64,000 bases of DNA from Halalkalibacter sp. APA_J-10(15) (GTDB lineage: Bacteria; Bacillota; Bacilli; Bacillales; Bacillaceae_D). The position numbers were made by a program, and so were the translations under genes. The stretch's first letter is position 1. Each line of letters starts with the position of its first letter. Shown piece after piece: positions 1 through 7,948 of the stretch. A model generated the notes under the pieces. The model ran no database searches, had not been told where the DNA came from, and saw only the letters and a program-made list of their open reading frames with translations. Location of the stretch: assembly GCF_023017105.1 (NCBI RefSeq), contig NZ_JALKEV010000006.1, forward strand, positions 1-64,000, written 5' to 3'.

Positions 1-129
1 CGTTTTATAGAAGTTGGTTTGACGGCCATTTTCTATTATAACGATTGGAGATTTTTTCTGTCACTTTACCACTCTAGAAGTTTTATTTTCACACGTGTAG
101 AACACGTGGTTTTAAACCCATATAATAAA

Positions 130-160
130 AACAACGAGACGATTGAATCGTCTCGTTGTT
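130..160 (-). terminator. terminator of the wrbA-like gene
   Basis: A perfect 14-bp stem with a 3-base loop (arms 130-143 and 147-160) is followed, reading the minus strand, by a run of T (TTTTTATTAT). It lies just after the stop of the flavodoxin-like gene and fits a Rho-independent terminator. The first 120 bases of the window hold no gene that I can support. Confidence 0.85.
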
Positions 161-173
161 CTGTCATGTATTT

Positions 174-776
174 TTATAATGACTGTAATGCTTTTGCTAC
201 ATCGACTGTACGTTTCGCTTGATATTTCACTGCTTCCTGAACATCTTCAACCAATTCACCGTCTTGTGTAACCGTAACACTCGTACCATAAGGATTACCT
301 CCAGCTGCGAATGTCACCGGATCTGTATAACCTGGCGCTGCAATAATCGCACCCCAATGATACATTGTTGTATAAATAGCTTGAATCGTTTTCTCTTGAC
401 CACCATGTGGATTCATAGCTGACGACATGGCACTTACTGCTTTATTAGCTAGTTTTCCTTCAGCCCATAATCCACCTGTCGTATCAAGGAACTGCTTTAA
501 TTGACCAGGGACGTTACCAAAACGCGTTGGAGCACTAAATACAATTGCATCTGCCCATTCCAGATCATCGAGTGTAACTTCAGGTACATTTGCTGTTTCT
601 TTTAAGTGTGCTTTCCATGCTGGATTAGAATCAATCGCAGCTTGAGGTGCAAGTTCTGGTACTTTTAAAACTTTCACTTCAGCACCTGCTGCTTGCCCAC
701 CTTCTTTAGCCCAATTGGCAAGTTTATAATTAGTACCTGATGAGCTGTAATAAATAACTGCTAACTTTACTGACAT
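174..776 (-). CDS. wrbA: WrbA-type NAD(P)H:quinone oxidoreductase
   Basis: A 200-aa flavodoxin-fold protein of the type IV NAD(P)H:quinone oxidoreductase (WrbA) family. The family reduces quinones by two electrons with FMN, in the cytosol, as protection against redox stress. The N-terminal phosphate-binding loop (YYSSSGTN) and the FSAPTRFGNVPGQLKQFLD segment are typical. I chose the ATG of MSVKLAV, not the ATG seven codons upstream, because GGGAGG lies 9 nt before it. It is monocistronic, with its own terminator. Length is normal for the family. The exact substrate cannot be told from sequence. Confidence 0.9.
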   Translation of the reverse strand: MSVKLAVIYYSSSGTNYKLANWAKEGGQAAGAEVKVLKVPELAPQAAIDSNPAWKAHLKETANVPEVTLDDLEWADAIVFSAPTRFGNVPGQLKQFLDTTGGLWAEGKLANKAVSAMSSAMNPHGGQEKTIQAIYTTMYHWGAIIAAPGYTDPVTFAAGGNPYGTSVTVTQDGELVEDVQEAVKYQAKRTVDVAKALQSL

Positions 777-947
777 TTGAAAATTCCTCCCAAACATTTT
801 TATTTTAATTTGAAGTCATATAATACAATACTGAATTATATGAGCATAAAAAGAACGCATCAATTCTTTTTACTATTTTGATTGTAACGCGACGATAATT
901 CAATGTCAAATAGTTTGATATTGAATCACTTTAACATATTGTAAAGT

Positions 948-1688
948 TTATTGCTCATACATCATCTTCCGTGTCATCCCCCCATCAATTATAATCGTTT
1001 CTCCATTGATAAACTCATTCCCCTCATCTGTAAGAAATAAACATACATTTGCGATATCTTCCGGCTTGCCAACTCTTTTTGAAAAATGTTGATCATGATC
1101 TTTCTGCCGTAAGCTCTTCTCATCTCCAGTATGAATCCAACCAGGGCTAATTGCATTCACTCGAATCAAGTCGTCTTGGAATGAGGCAGCTAGTGCATGC
1201 GTAAGAGAAACGATCGCCCCCTTTGAAGCTGCATACACTTCTGAGTGCGGTTCAGACATGAATGCTCTCGTAGAAGCAATATTAACAATTGAGCCTCCAC
1301 CATGTTGCTTCATAACCTTAGCTACTTCTCGTGAACAAAAAAATGCTCCCCGTACATTCGTATTTAAGACTCGATCCCATTCTTGAACCGTAAGCTCATA
1401 AGGAGAATTAAATTGTGACACACCAGCATTATTAATAAGCACATCAATTCTTCCATACGATCTGTTCACTTTCTTTACTAATGCTTGAATATCCCCTACA
1501 TGACTAATATCACAATAAATGGCCTCTGCTTCTCCATTATGATCTTCAATGAATTGTACAGTTTCAATAGCATCCGACTCGTTTACATCAACGACAATCG
1601 CTTGGAAACCTCTGTTTGCATAAGCAATCGCAATCGCCTTACCTATTCCTTTTCCAGCTCCTGTCACAATTGCGATACGTTTATTCAA
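948..1688 (-). CDS. SDR family oxidoreductase
   Basis: A 246-aa classical short-chain dehydrogenase/reductase. The cofactor loop TGAGKGIG is at about residue 9, NNAG at about 86, and the catalytic YAASK with its upstream Ser at about 140-156. The C-terminal GETIIIDGG is typical. An Asp (VVDVNES) after the second strand suggests NAD(H) preference. The start codon is TTG, supported by GAGGAG 9 nt upstream. The substrate is unknown; the family covers sugars, steroids and 3-oxoacyl compounds. It is a single gene divergent from nothing obvious. Confidence 0.9.
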   Translation of the reverse strand: MNKRIAIVTGAGKGIGKAIAIAYANRGFQAIVVDVNESDAIETVQFIEDHNGEAEAIYCDISHVGDIQALVKKVNRSYGRIDVLINNAGVSQFNSPYELTVQEWDRVLNTNVRGAFFCSREVAKVMKQHGGGSIVNIASTRAFMSEPHSEVYAASKGAIVSLTHALAASFQDDLIRVNAISPGWIHTGDEKSLRQKDHDQHFSKRVGKPEDIANVCLFLTDEGNEFINGETIIIDGGMTRKMMYEQ

Positions 1689-1830
1689 CGAAAACCACTC
1701 CTCTTTTAATTAACTGCTTATTATTATCATATATTACCATTAATGATGATCTCAGAAGAAGGTCTTAAGAAATTTTCATTCTTCAAAATTATTGGCATTT
1801 TCTTAGTCCTGCTCACGGTTACAGAACATA

Positions 1831-1851
1831 CCGTTCTTACTACAAGAACGG
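1831..1851. repeat. short inverted repeat in a gene-free gap
   Basis: A perfect 8-bp inverted repeat, CCGTTCTT-actac-AAGAACGG, lies in the 372-bp gap 1689-2060 between the SDR gene and the asnO 3' part. A 72-codon open frame here (1743-1961) has no ribosome site or recognisable sequence and is not called. The repeat could be an operator or a weak terminator. Nothing else was seen in the gap apart from the asnO terminator at its right end. Confidence 0.4.
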
Positions 1852-2013
1852 AAGGCCATTTTACGAATTCCATCACTTTTTATTATACGTTTTTACATGA
1901 TCATAAACCTAATCTTTTCATTAAAATTGGTTCAAATATGCAACATACACTTCAATATTAAAATAATTTTTTCAAATACTGACTGTCTCATTAATTATAT
2001 CAATTTTAACAAA

Positions 2014-2056
2014 TAAAAAGGTTCCCTAAGCGATTCATGCTTAAGAAACCTTTTTA
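2014..2056 (-). terminator. terminator after asnO
   Basis: A hairpin pairing AAAAAGGTT-CCTAAGC with GCTTAAG-AACCTTTTT, ending in T on the minus strand, lies a few bases after the asnO stop. It fits a Rho-independent terminator, so the natural end of the asnO transcript has been kept. Confidence 0.75.
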
Positions 2057-2060
2057 TTAA

Positions 2061-2726
2061 TTATTCTTTTATTTGTACGTTATAGTGATTTAGCCATTCA
2101 TTCATTTGAATAAAATGAGCAAGAAGCTGAGGTCCTGCCATCAACTGACCAAAGTAAGGAACATTTTGATCGAAGCCCCCATTTTCAGCTACTGTTTTCA
2201 ATGAGTCTTTATCAATAAACTCAAATAAAGCAACATCCTTTTGCATGAGTACTTTCTTCATCTCCTCTTGCACAGCTTTCGTATAGTGAGGATGGTATGT
2301 TTTCGGATAAGGGCTCTTCTTACGATACAATACATCATCTGGAAGAAGACCTTCCAATGCTTTTCTTAAAATCCCTTTCTCTCGACCATGTAATCTCTTC
2401 ATTTCCCACGGTATATTCCATACATACTCTACTAAGCGATGATCTGAAAAGGGTACTCGAACTTCCAAGCTCGCTCCCATACTCATACGATCTTTTCGGT
2501 CTAATAAATTGGTCATAAACCAAATAATATTCAAATATGAAACTTCTCTTCTCCGTGCTTCTTCCTTCGTATCTGCTTCAAATCGAGGTGTTTCATTGAC
2601 CGTTTCCTTATAGCGATCATAGACGTATTGCTTTAAGTTAAGCTTTTTCTTCCATTTATCATTTAGTAGCCCTTCCCTCTCCGAAATAGATCGCATCCAA
2701 GGAAAGCCGTCGATATACATCACTTC
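2061..2726 (-). CDS. asnO: asnO 3' part, split by the prophage
   Basis: The C-terminal 219 codons of a glutamine-hydrolysing asparagine synthetase, from MYIDGFPWMRSISERE to the stop. It contains the conserved end of the synthetase domain (DRKDRMSMGASLEVRVPFSDHRLVEY, YRKKSPYPKT). The frame stays open rightward into phage DNA to about 2786, but those codons are not related to the enzyme. The coding match begins at the 6-bp core 2721-2726. Joined to the part at 39810-40997 it gives a 615-aa protein, close to the length I recall for B. subtilis AsnO. AsnO makes asparagine and, in B. subtilis, is needed for normal sporulation. As it stands this part has no start signals of its own. Confidence 0.92.
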   Translation of the reverse strand, partial: EVMYIDGFPWMRSISEREGLLNDKWKKKLNLKQYVYDRYKETVNETPRFEADTKEEARRREVSYLNIIWFMTNLLDRKDRMSMGASLEVRVPFSDHRLVEYVWNIPWEMKRLHGREKGILRKALEGLLPDDVLYRKKSPYPKTYHPHYTKAVQEEMKKVLMQKDVALFEFIDKDSLKTVAENGGFDQNVPYFGQLMAGPQLLAHFIQMNEWLNHYNVQIKE

Positions 2727-2751
2727 CCTTAAATAAAACATAATACAGGAT
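2721..2751. other. left attachment site (asnO 3' side)
   Basis: The core CACTTC (2721-2726) is followed on the phage side by the arm AATAAAACATAATACAGGAT (2732-2751). The matching arm at the right edge is its inverted copy with one mismatch. Host sequence lies left of the core. Confidence 0.85.
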
Positions 2752-2846
2752 AAAGAACATTGATATACCAACGCTTTACCTGTCATTACGAATGTGATAA
2801 ATTTAAATTATGGGATTTTCCCAAATACTTATCCAATAATTCGAGA

Positions 2847-2884
2847 TGATGTACTTACTATCCTTTTAGTAGGTGTTTTTTTCT
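2847..2884 (+). terminator. possible terminator near left edge
   Basis: CTTACTA and TTAGTAGG pair across a short loop and are followed by GTTTTTTT on the plus strand. No gene reads into it in the integrated state. In the excised circle it would lie after the lipoprotein operon. The stem is short, so the call is weak. Confidence 0.4.
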
Positions 2885-2955
2885 TTTTGGAAAAAAGAAG
2901 GAATTATCATTACCAATGTCTAATTACCTATTACAAAAGAAAGGAGAGATCAAAA

Positions 2956-3210
2956 TTGCATACTGAAGAAAACTTAATACTAATTGTCATTAACGGACTA
3001 TGTGAGGCTGGAGTATTACCTACTATCCCCACCTTGTGCAACAAAACCGGGCATACTCCTAAAACTTTGTATAAACTCTTAGATGAGCTTTATGATCAAA
3101 ATGCCATCGAATGGATCAGCGAAGAAGTCATTGTCTCTTTACCGCATCCTAAATGGTACTCTGACTACATACAACACATTCAACTTGAGCAACTAGCAGT
3201 AACCTCTTAA
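2956..3210 (+). CDS. small phage protein beside the att site
   Basis: An 84-aa protein starting at TTG, chosen because AAAGGAGAG lies 7 nt upstream. The longer frame (from 2794) crosses AT-rich sequence with no ribosome site. The sequence (LCEAGVLPTIPTLCNKTG then TLYKLLDELYDQNAIEW) looks helical and could be a small winged helix, but I do not recognise the family. It is the first gene inside the left edge, about 230 bp from the core. That position and its size make it one candidate for an excision factor, which is only inference. Confidence 0.55.
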   Translation: MHTEENLILIVINGLCEAGVLPTIPTLCNKTGHTPKTLYKLLDELYDQNAIEWISEEVIVSLPHPKWYSDYIQHIQLEQLAVTS

Positions 3211-3322
3211 AAACCTACCTGATATAAATTCCAACTACCATTACAAACAAAATAGCAAACACAACGGCTTATTTGTTGTGCGCTTTTATCCTCTTGTGGA
3301 TACAGGAGGATATTTTTATACC

Positions 3323-3352
3323 TTGAAATAAGAACACCCGTTTGTGTATAAT
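3323..3352 (+). promoter_or_regulatory. yolD promoter with SOS-like box
   Basis: TTGAAA (3323-3328) and TATAAT (3347-3352) are 18 bp apart. Between them lies AGAACACCCGTTTG (3331-3344), which matches the Bacillus LexA box CGAACRNRYGTTYC at 11 of 14 positions. The yolD-type genes of other Bacillus phages are known SOS genes, so LexA control is plausible. Confidence 0.6.
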
Positions 3353-3370
3353 GACAAGTGAGGTGATCGC

Positions 3371-3703
3371 ATGGAAAAGCTGCATAGAGGTAATAAACTA
3401 TGGGAAATGAAATTTGTTTTACCTGAACATACTGCTGCTCTAAAGCAATGGAGAGATGCACAAGACAAAATCTCTAAGCCTACGTTGGATGAACAGGAGC
3501 TTATGGAAATTGGTCATGTTGTCATGGACAGTTTAAAGCATGAGTTAGATGTAAAAGTTGTGTATTGGGAAGATGGTGACTTTTGTGAGGTCGTTGGTAT
3601 TGTGGAGCGTGTGGATCAGCAGCAGAAATATATAAAAGTTCGTACAGAGGATGATATTTTAACGATTAAGGTTGATTGTTTGATGACGGTTGAAAGGAGT
3701 TAA
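3371..3703 (+). CDS. YolD-like protein
   Basis: A 110-aa member of the YolD-like family, recognised from the N-terminal pattern HRGNKLWEMKFVLPEH and the C-terminal Sm-like segment (VVGIVERVDQQQKYIKVRTEDDILTIKVDCLMTVE). YolD proteins usually lie beside Y-family polymerases such as UvrX and are induced by DNA damage. Here no polymerase gene is present, so it stands alone. GAGGTG lies 6 nt before the ATG. A strong hairpin terminator (3702-3736) overlaps the stop. Confidence 0.85.
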   Translation: MEKLHRGNKLWEMKFVLPEHTAALKQWRDAQDKISKPTLDEQELMEIGHVVMDSLKHELDVKVVYWEDGDFCEVVGIVERVDQQQKYIKVRTEDDILTIKVDCLMTVERS

Positions 3704-3736
3704 GCCCCTCACACAAGTGAAGGGCTCTTTTTAATT
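3702..3736 (+). terminator. terminator after yolD
   Basis: AGCCCCTCAC and GTGAAGGGCT pair and are followed by CTTTTT on the plus strand. It separates the plus-strand yolD from the convergent lysis genes. Confidence 0.8.
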
Positions 3737-4495
3737 TTAAAATGTACCGTTATTCAACTGACGTTGCAGCTCACGTACAACCATAGACGGTCGACTTAAC
3801 TTACCATCTTGTACAGTGCCTAAATTTTTCTGTAGTGCTCGTACAGTGATTGGGCCAAGTAATCCATCATCCTTAACTTTTAGTTTACGTTGTAATGCTC
3901 TGATAACCAAGCTACCACCTGTTCCGAATTGAACAGTTGTGCCGTATAGTGCTTGCGTGATGCTGTTGCGTGATTGATTACTTAGATAACCGTCCACAAC
4001 GGTGGCAAGATGCTCTTGTAACGCTCGTGTAGTTTGATTTCCCCACTTACCATCTTCATTAAGGTTTGCAACTGTGGGAGGTGTTAAATTTTTCTCAAGG
4101 AAATCAACAGGATTTACCGCATTAGACTTTTCAATGTTCCACCTACCGCGATGTAGTTCAAAATGTAGATGTTGCCCAAAAGATCGACCAGTGTTGCCCA
4201 TGATCCCGATCTGTTGTCCTTGTCTAACCGTCTGTCCAACTGAAAAACCTCGTGATCCAGTACGCAAATGAGCATAGACCGTTTCCCATGTTTGTCCGTT
4301 AATTTGATGCGTTATGAAGATAACCTCGCCATAACTGTCAGACACATAAGACCGCGATATGGTTCCGTTTGCTACAGCAAAGATCGTTCGTACGCCTGCT
4401 TCCGCAATATCAATACCGTGGTGATCCGGTCTACTCGATGTTCTAAATCCACTCGTGATTCGTTTTGTGTCTGTTGGCCAAATAAATGTACTCAT
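3737..4495 (-). CDS. endolysin, M23 peptidase
   Basis: A 252-aa phage lysin. The N-terminal half is a lysostaphin-type M23 zinc endopeptidase: the metal ligands are seen in HHGIDIAEAG (about residues 24-33) and HLHFELHRG (about 109-117). It cuts peptide cross-links in the wall at the end of the lytic cycle. The C-terminal half (about 140-252) holds two or three peptidoglycan-binding-like repeats with the pattern GKWGNQTTRALQ / DDGLLGPITVRALQ. There is no signal peptide, so export depends on the holin. Its ATG overlaps the holin stop (TAATG). Confidence 0.9.
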   Translation of the reverse strand: MSTFIWPTDTKRITSGFRTSSRPDHHGIDIAEAGVRTIFAVANGTISRSYVSDSYGEVIFITHQINGQTWETVYAHLRTGSRGFSVGQTVRQGQQIGIMGNTGRSFGQHLHFELHRGRWNIEKSNAVNPVDFLEKNLTPPTVANLNEDGKWGNQTTRALQEHLATVVDGYLSNQSRNSITQALYGTTVQFGTGGSLVIRALQRKLKVKDDGLLGPITVRALQKNLGTVQDGKLSRPSMVVRELQRQLNNGTF

Positions 4496-4899
4496 TATTG
4501 ATCCTCTCCTTTTAAAATTTCAATTGCTTGTTTTAACTTCTTAGGTACAGGTAAATCCATGCGTCCTGCATTTTCTGTTATACTGATCAACTCATTGACT
4601 AGATAAAAGACAATAGATGCGGTCATTATCAATGATTCTGTTTCAAGTCCTACTTCTAGCAAAATTTTATCTACTTGATGAGACACAGCCACCATGACGA
4701 AAATAAATATTTTACGAGCAATCCCCATCAAGCCAACGCGACTACTGACTTGACCTGACATTCCTGCTGCTAAAATTCCTGATACATAATCGATAATCAC
4801 AAGCGCAAGTAAGATTTGCAATAACATCGTCCACTCTCCATATAAAAATGAAATAGCTGTAGCAATAAAAGCTACAGCCCACTTAAATAACGACTCCAT
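4495..4899 (-). CDS. holin (phi29/toxin-secretion holin family 4)
   Basis: A 134-aa membrane protein of the phage holin 4 family. It has about three hydrophobic segments (WAVAFIATAISFLYG, MLLQILLALVIIDYVSGILAAG, SLIMTASIVFYLVNELISI) and a charged tail. It forms membrane holes that release the endolysin. I set the start at the ATG of MESLFKW, 9 nt after GAGGAG. Upstream in-frame ATGs are too close to that ribosome site or lack one. It is co-translated with the endolysin. Confidence 0.88.
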   Translation of the reverse strand: MESLFKWAVAFIATAISFLYGEWTMLLQILLALVIIDYVSGILAAGMSGQVSSRVGLMGIARKIFIFVMVAVSHQVDKILLEVGLETESLIMTASIVFYLVNELISITENAGRMDLPVPKKLKQAIEILKGEDQ

Positions 4900-4938
4900 A
4901 TTCATTTTCTCCTCTCTTTTTTCCAAAATAAAAAAGCC

Positions 4939-5076
4939 TTACTTGGCTCCTTCTTTTTGGCTTTGCGATTGTGCAGACATTTCTGCAATCTGAGTTTCTA
5001 GCAAAGCGATTCGGTATTCTTTGTTGGCTAGTTTGGTTAATAGATTATTAATCACTTTCTCAGCATCAACGTTCAT
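4939..5076 (-). CDS. small phage protein between fibre and holin
   Basis: A 45-aa protein (MNVDAEKVINNLLTKLANKEY... ending KEGAK) predicted to be a short coiled coil. Its start overlaps the end of the fibre gene by 11 bp and has AGGAGG 9 nt upstream. Small proteins of this kind often sit between tail and lysis genes in Bacillus siphoviruses; the function is unknown. A weak hairpin with a T run (about 4922-4950) lies at its end. Confidence 0.7.
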   Translation of the reverse strand: MNVDAEKVINNLLTKLANKEYRIALLETQIAEMSAQSQSQKEGAK

Positions 5077-7948
5077 TCGTCGTTTCCTCCTCTAATTTAC
5101 TTTCTAATTCCCCTACACGTTGCAACAACCTTATAAACGATGGCAATAATGCAACCCCAATCCTGTCATATCTTACACTTACCGGCTCTCCATCTTCTCC
5201 TAACTCTGCTAAAATTGGCAGCACGTCAAAAACATCTTCAGCAATCAGCCCAATTTGTGTGTTAGCTTCTTCGCCCTTTTCCTCATACTCTGCTTTATCT
5301 AAAAACGTAATCGGGTTCAAAGACATTAGTTGCTCTTCTGTAATTTCTAGTGGATTAATGTCCCTTTTTAAATCGCGCCTAGATGATACAAGCGCAATTC
5401 GTGAGAATTCAGCTGTATCACTGGTGAATATTCTCATATTTGCAGATGATGAGGTTGTGGAAATCCAGTCTCTGTTCACCCTCCAAAAACCGCTATTTTC
5501 CCATAACATCAAATAGCCTTGGTCATTAGGATTTCTTATGGCAACACCTCTTGAACCGCTATTGGAGTAGCAGTAAAGAGTATTATAATCGCTAAAGGTA
5601 GAATGTCTGTTTCCGTTTCCTAAGTCGATCCATCTTGTACTGCCACTGGCATTCATAGTAATGGAACCGCCTACAGCAATACCCCCTGATATGTTTATTT
5701 CATCAGAGTCTATGGATAGTTCAAGAGTTATGCCGTCTCCATCTCCATCTAAAGCGGCTATTATCGGATTTCCCCCATCCGGATAAGAGATTCGAAGCCT
5801 GCCTATCACCTCTGTCAAACCTACATTGTCGTCATATTTGACAAGAGATAACATTGGACCATGTGTACTACCGCCTGAGGTGAACCGTAGTGAGCTTTCA
5901 GGTCGATTTGCGTTAAAGTTAGCTTGAGTATTATAATACCTCATAAAAGATGGCCCAAATCCTCCTAAACTTATTCGTTCGTAAGATCCTTCAACGATTT
6001 CTGATTCAACAAAATACCTACCTGCCGACATATTTGTTGTGGAAACAAGACCTCCATCAACCCCTGTTGTTATCACCCCTCCTGCGGTCATTACGACACT
6101 ATTATTGCCGCTTACCGAGGTGATCGTAGAACCTGTGATGTTTACGCCTGTTATGTCGATAGCTGAAAGGGTACCAGTCGTGATCTTGTCCGCTGACAAG
6201 TTACCTATTTTCGCATTAGTAATTGCCCCGTTTTGTATTTGCGCTGTATCAACGGCTAAGTTGCCTATTTTAGCATTGGTGATAGCTCCGTTTTCGATTG
6301 CTGCTGTACCAACGGCAAGATTAGCTATTTTAGTTGCGGTTACGGCTGAATTAGCAAGTTTTTCAGCATCTACAGCTAAATCCGCTAATAAGTCTGTGGT
6401 AATCGCACCAAACATGATTTCATCTGTAAGGATCCTTTGCGTTTCGGCTGAAGCTCGATTACTATATGCGCTTGCGTTTCCATGCGTATTAACCCCTCTT
6501 ACTCTGTAATACCATTGTTGATTGGTATCAACGGAATGTATAAATCCTGAGGTCTTACCTCTGAATAGCAAATTAGATGGTCCGGGAGTAAAAGTTGAAA
6601 CTTGTGATCCATATACTTCATAGTCAGCAACATACAACTCATTTTGGAATGTCCACTCTAATTTAACAGTTTGGAATAGTCCCTCTGCTGTGAGAGTGGG
6701 AACATCAGGAATGATATCCGGCAAGTCGTTACCGTCAATTGGTTCACCTGCTCGATCCCATATTCCCTCTTTATTATCAATCTTCGCCTTTATATCTTGT
6801 AACTCTCGATCCTCAATATAGAGTTCGATGAATTGTCCCATCTCTACTTTTCCAACATCGTCAGGATTGGCTACGTCATACTCATAGACAATAATTCTGA
6901 GTTCTACTTCAATCGGCTTGGCAAAGTTACGATCTATCGCAATGTTTGTATCACCTAATCGTACAGACTCAAATTCATACCCCTCGATGTCACCAAGCAA
7001 CACGCCGTCAATGCTATAATTTGCAAATTGCAGTTTTGCTTGTTGTAACGCGTCCCAAGTTTGTTGCAGTAAAACCTCTGGATCTTCCTGTTCTCCATTT
7101 TCGTAAAATCCAAAACGATGACGACGGGAGCCGTTAGGATTAGGATAACCATATATATCACGGGCGCCAGGATCACCTACCCATTCTTGTCCGGCAGGCT
7201 TATCTACTGGATCACCGTTAGCAACTGACCAAACCACATCAGCAAAGGTGATTTTGCGCGAAAATCCTCCACCCTCAGTCTCTAAACTTTTACCACGACC
7301 ATAAAGCGCTGTTTTTGGGTATGATTTCCCGTTACGATTGATAGCAATAATGTCTTTATCAATTTCCCAACGCTTTCCTGTATCGGCTCCTCTTCTAGAT
7401 AGTAGATCGACAAACCGTCCTGTTATTTGATTGCCATTTATCTCAATTCTATCTCGTAGTTCGCCCCCCCATGTATTGATGATTTTTTCTATTGCACTTT
7501 TCACACTCTCATAGTAAAAATTCGTGGAACGATTACCAAGTGATGCTACTGTTCCGACGATCCAACGTGTATTTTCAAGTGCTACTGTTAATGCATTAAG
7601 CGATGTGGTGTTTTGTGGACGTCTATCTTCAATCGGTTCATCATCTAACTCCATAAATGCTGATTCGCAATAGGCGCGTATTTCTGCGCCGTCTGATCCG
7701 TCAATACTGTCGGTTTCTCTAATAAAAAAAAGACGGAAAAAGCCGTCTTTGTCTTTAAAAGCAACTTGGTTTTCTTCTTCCACATGAAAAGCATCAGGAT
7801 GGTCAGCAGGTACGGAGAATTCAAAGGTAGAACCACGATTTAGTTCCTCTTTAAATGGCGCATCCCAAAACGGACAAGAGGTCTCACCCTCATTAGATAA
7901 TACCGCTAAAAGATTGTCATTTACGTCAAATATCATTAAGTCTGACAT
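5066..7948 (-). CDS. tail endopeptidase/fibre with S74 chaperone
   Basis: A 960-aa tail-tip protein. The N-terminal ~380 residues resemble the prophage tail-endopeptidase (Tal) family. A fibronectin-III-like domain follows (about 420-505). Next come short repeats of the type AxxxAKIGNLAVDTAQIQNGAIT (about 515-600), a beta-rich receptor-binding region, and a C-terminal intramolecular chaperone of the S74 class (SSRRDLKRDINPL ... GLIAEDV ... ALLPSFIRLLQRVGELESKL). S74 chaperones trimerise the fibre and then cleave themselves off at a Ser-Lys pair. The start ATG overlaps the upstream stop (TGATG) and follows GAGGTGG. Confidence 0.88.
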   Translation of the reverse strand: MSDLMIFDVNDNLLAVLSNEGETSCPFWDAPFKEELNRGSTFEFSVPADHPDAFHVEEENQVAFKDKDGFFRLFFIRETDSIDGSDGAEIRAYCESAFMELDDEPIEDRRPQNTTSLNALTVALENTRWIVGTVASLGNRSTNFYYESVKSAIEKIINTWGGELRDRIEINGNQITGRFVDLLSRRGADTGKRWEIDKDIIAINRNGKSYPKTALYGRGKSLETEGGGFSRKITFADVVWSVANGDPVDKPAGQEWVGDPGARDIYGYPNPNGSRRHRFGFYENGEQEDPEVLLQQTWDALQQAKLQFANYSIDGVLLGDIEGYEFESVRLGDTNIAIDRNFAKPIEVELRIIVYEYDVANPDDVGKVEMGQFIELYIEDRELQDIKAKIDNKEGIWDRAGEPIDGNDLPDIIPDVPTLTAEGLFQTVKLEWTFQNELYVADYEVYGSQVSTFTPGPSNLLFRGKTSGFIHSVDTNQQWYYRVRGVNTHGNASAYSNRASAETQRILTDEIMFGAITTDLLADLAVDAEKLANSAVTATKIANLAVGTAAIENGAITNAKIGNLAVDTAQIQNGAITNAKIGNLSADKITTGTLSAIDITGVNITGSTITSVSGNNSVVMTAGGVITTGVDGGLVSTTNMSAGRYFVESEIVEGSYERISLGGFGPSFMRYYNTQANFNANRPESSLRFTSGGSTHGPMLSLVKYDDNVGLTEVIGRLRISYPDGGNPIIAALDGDGDGITLELSIDSDEINISGGIAVGGSITMNASGSTRWIDLGNGNRHSTFSDYNTLYCYSNSGSRGVAIRNPNDQGYLMLWENSGFWRVNRDWISTTSSSANMRIFTSDTAEFSRIALVSSRRDLKRDINPLEITEEQLMSLNPITFLDKAEYEEKGEEANTQIGLIAEDVFDVLPILAELGEDGEPVSVRYDRIGVALLPSFIRLLQRVGELESKLEEETTNER

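Noticed and set aside
1743-1961. 72-codon frame on the plus strand after the SDR gene
   Set aside because: No ribosome site, no recognisable sequence, and it is in AT-rich gap DNA.
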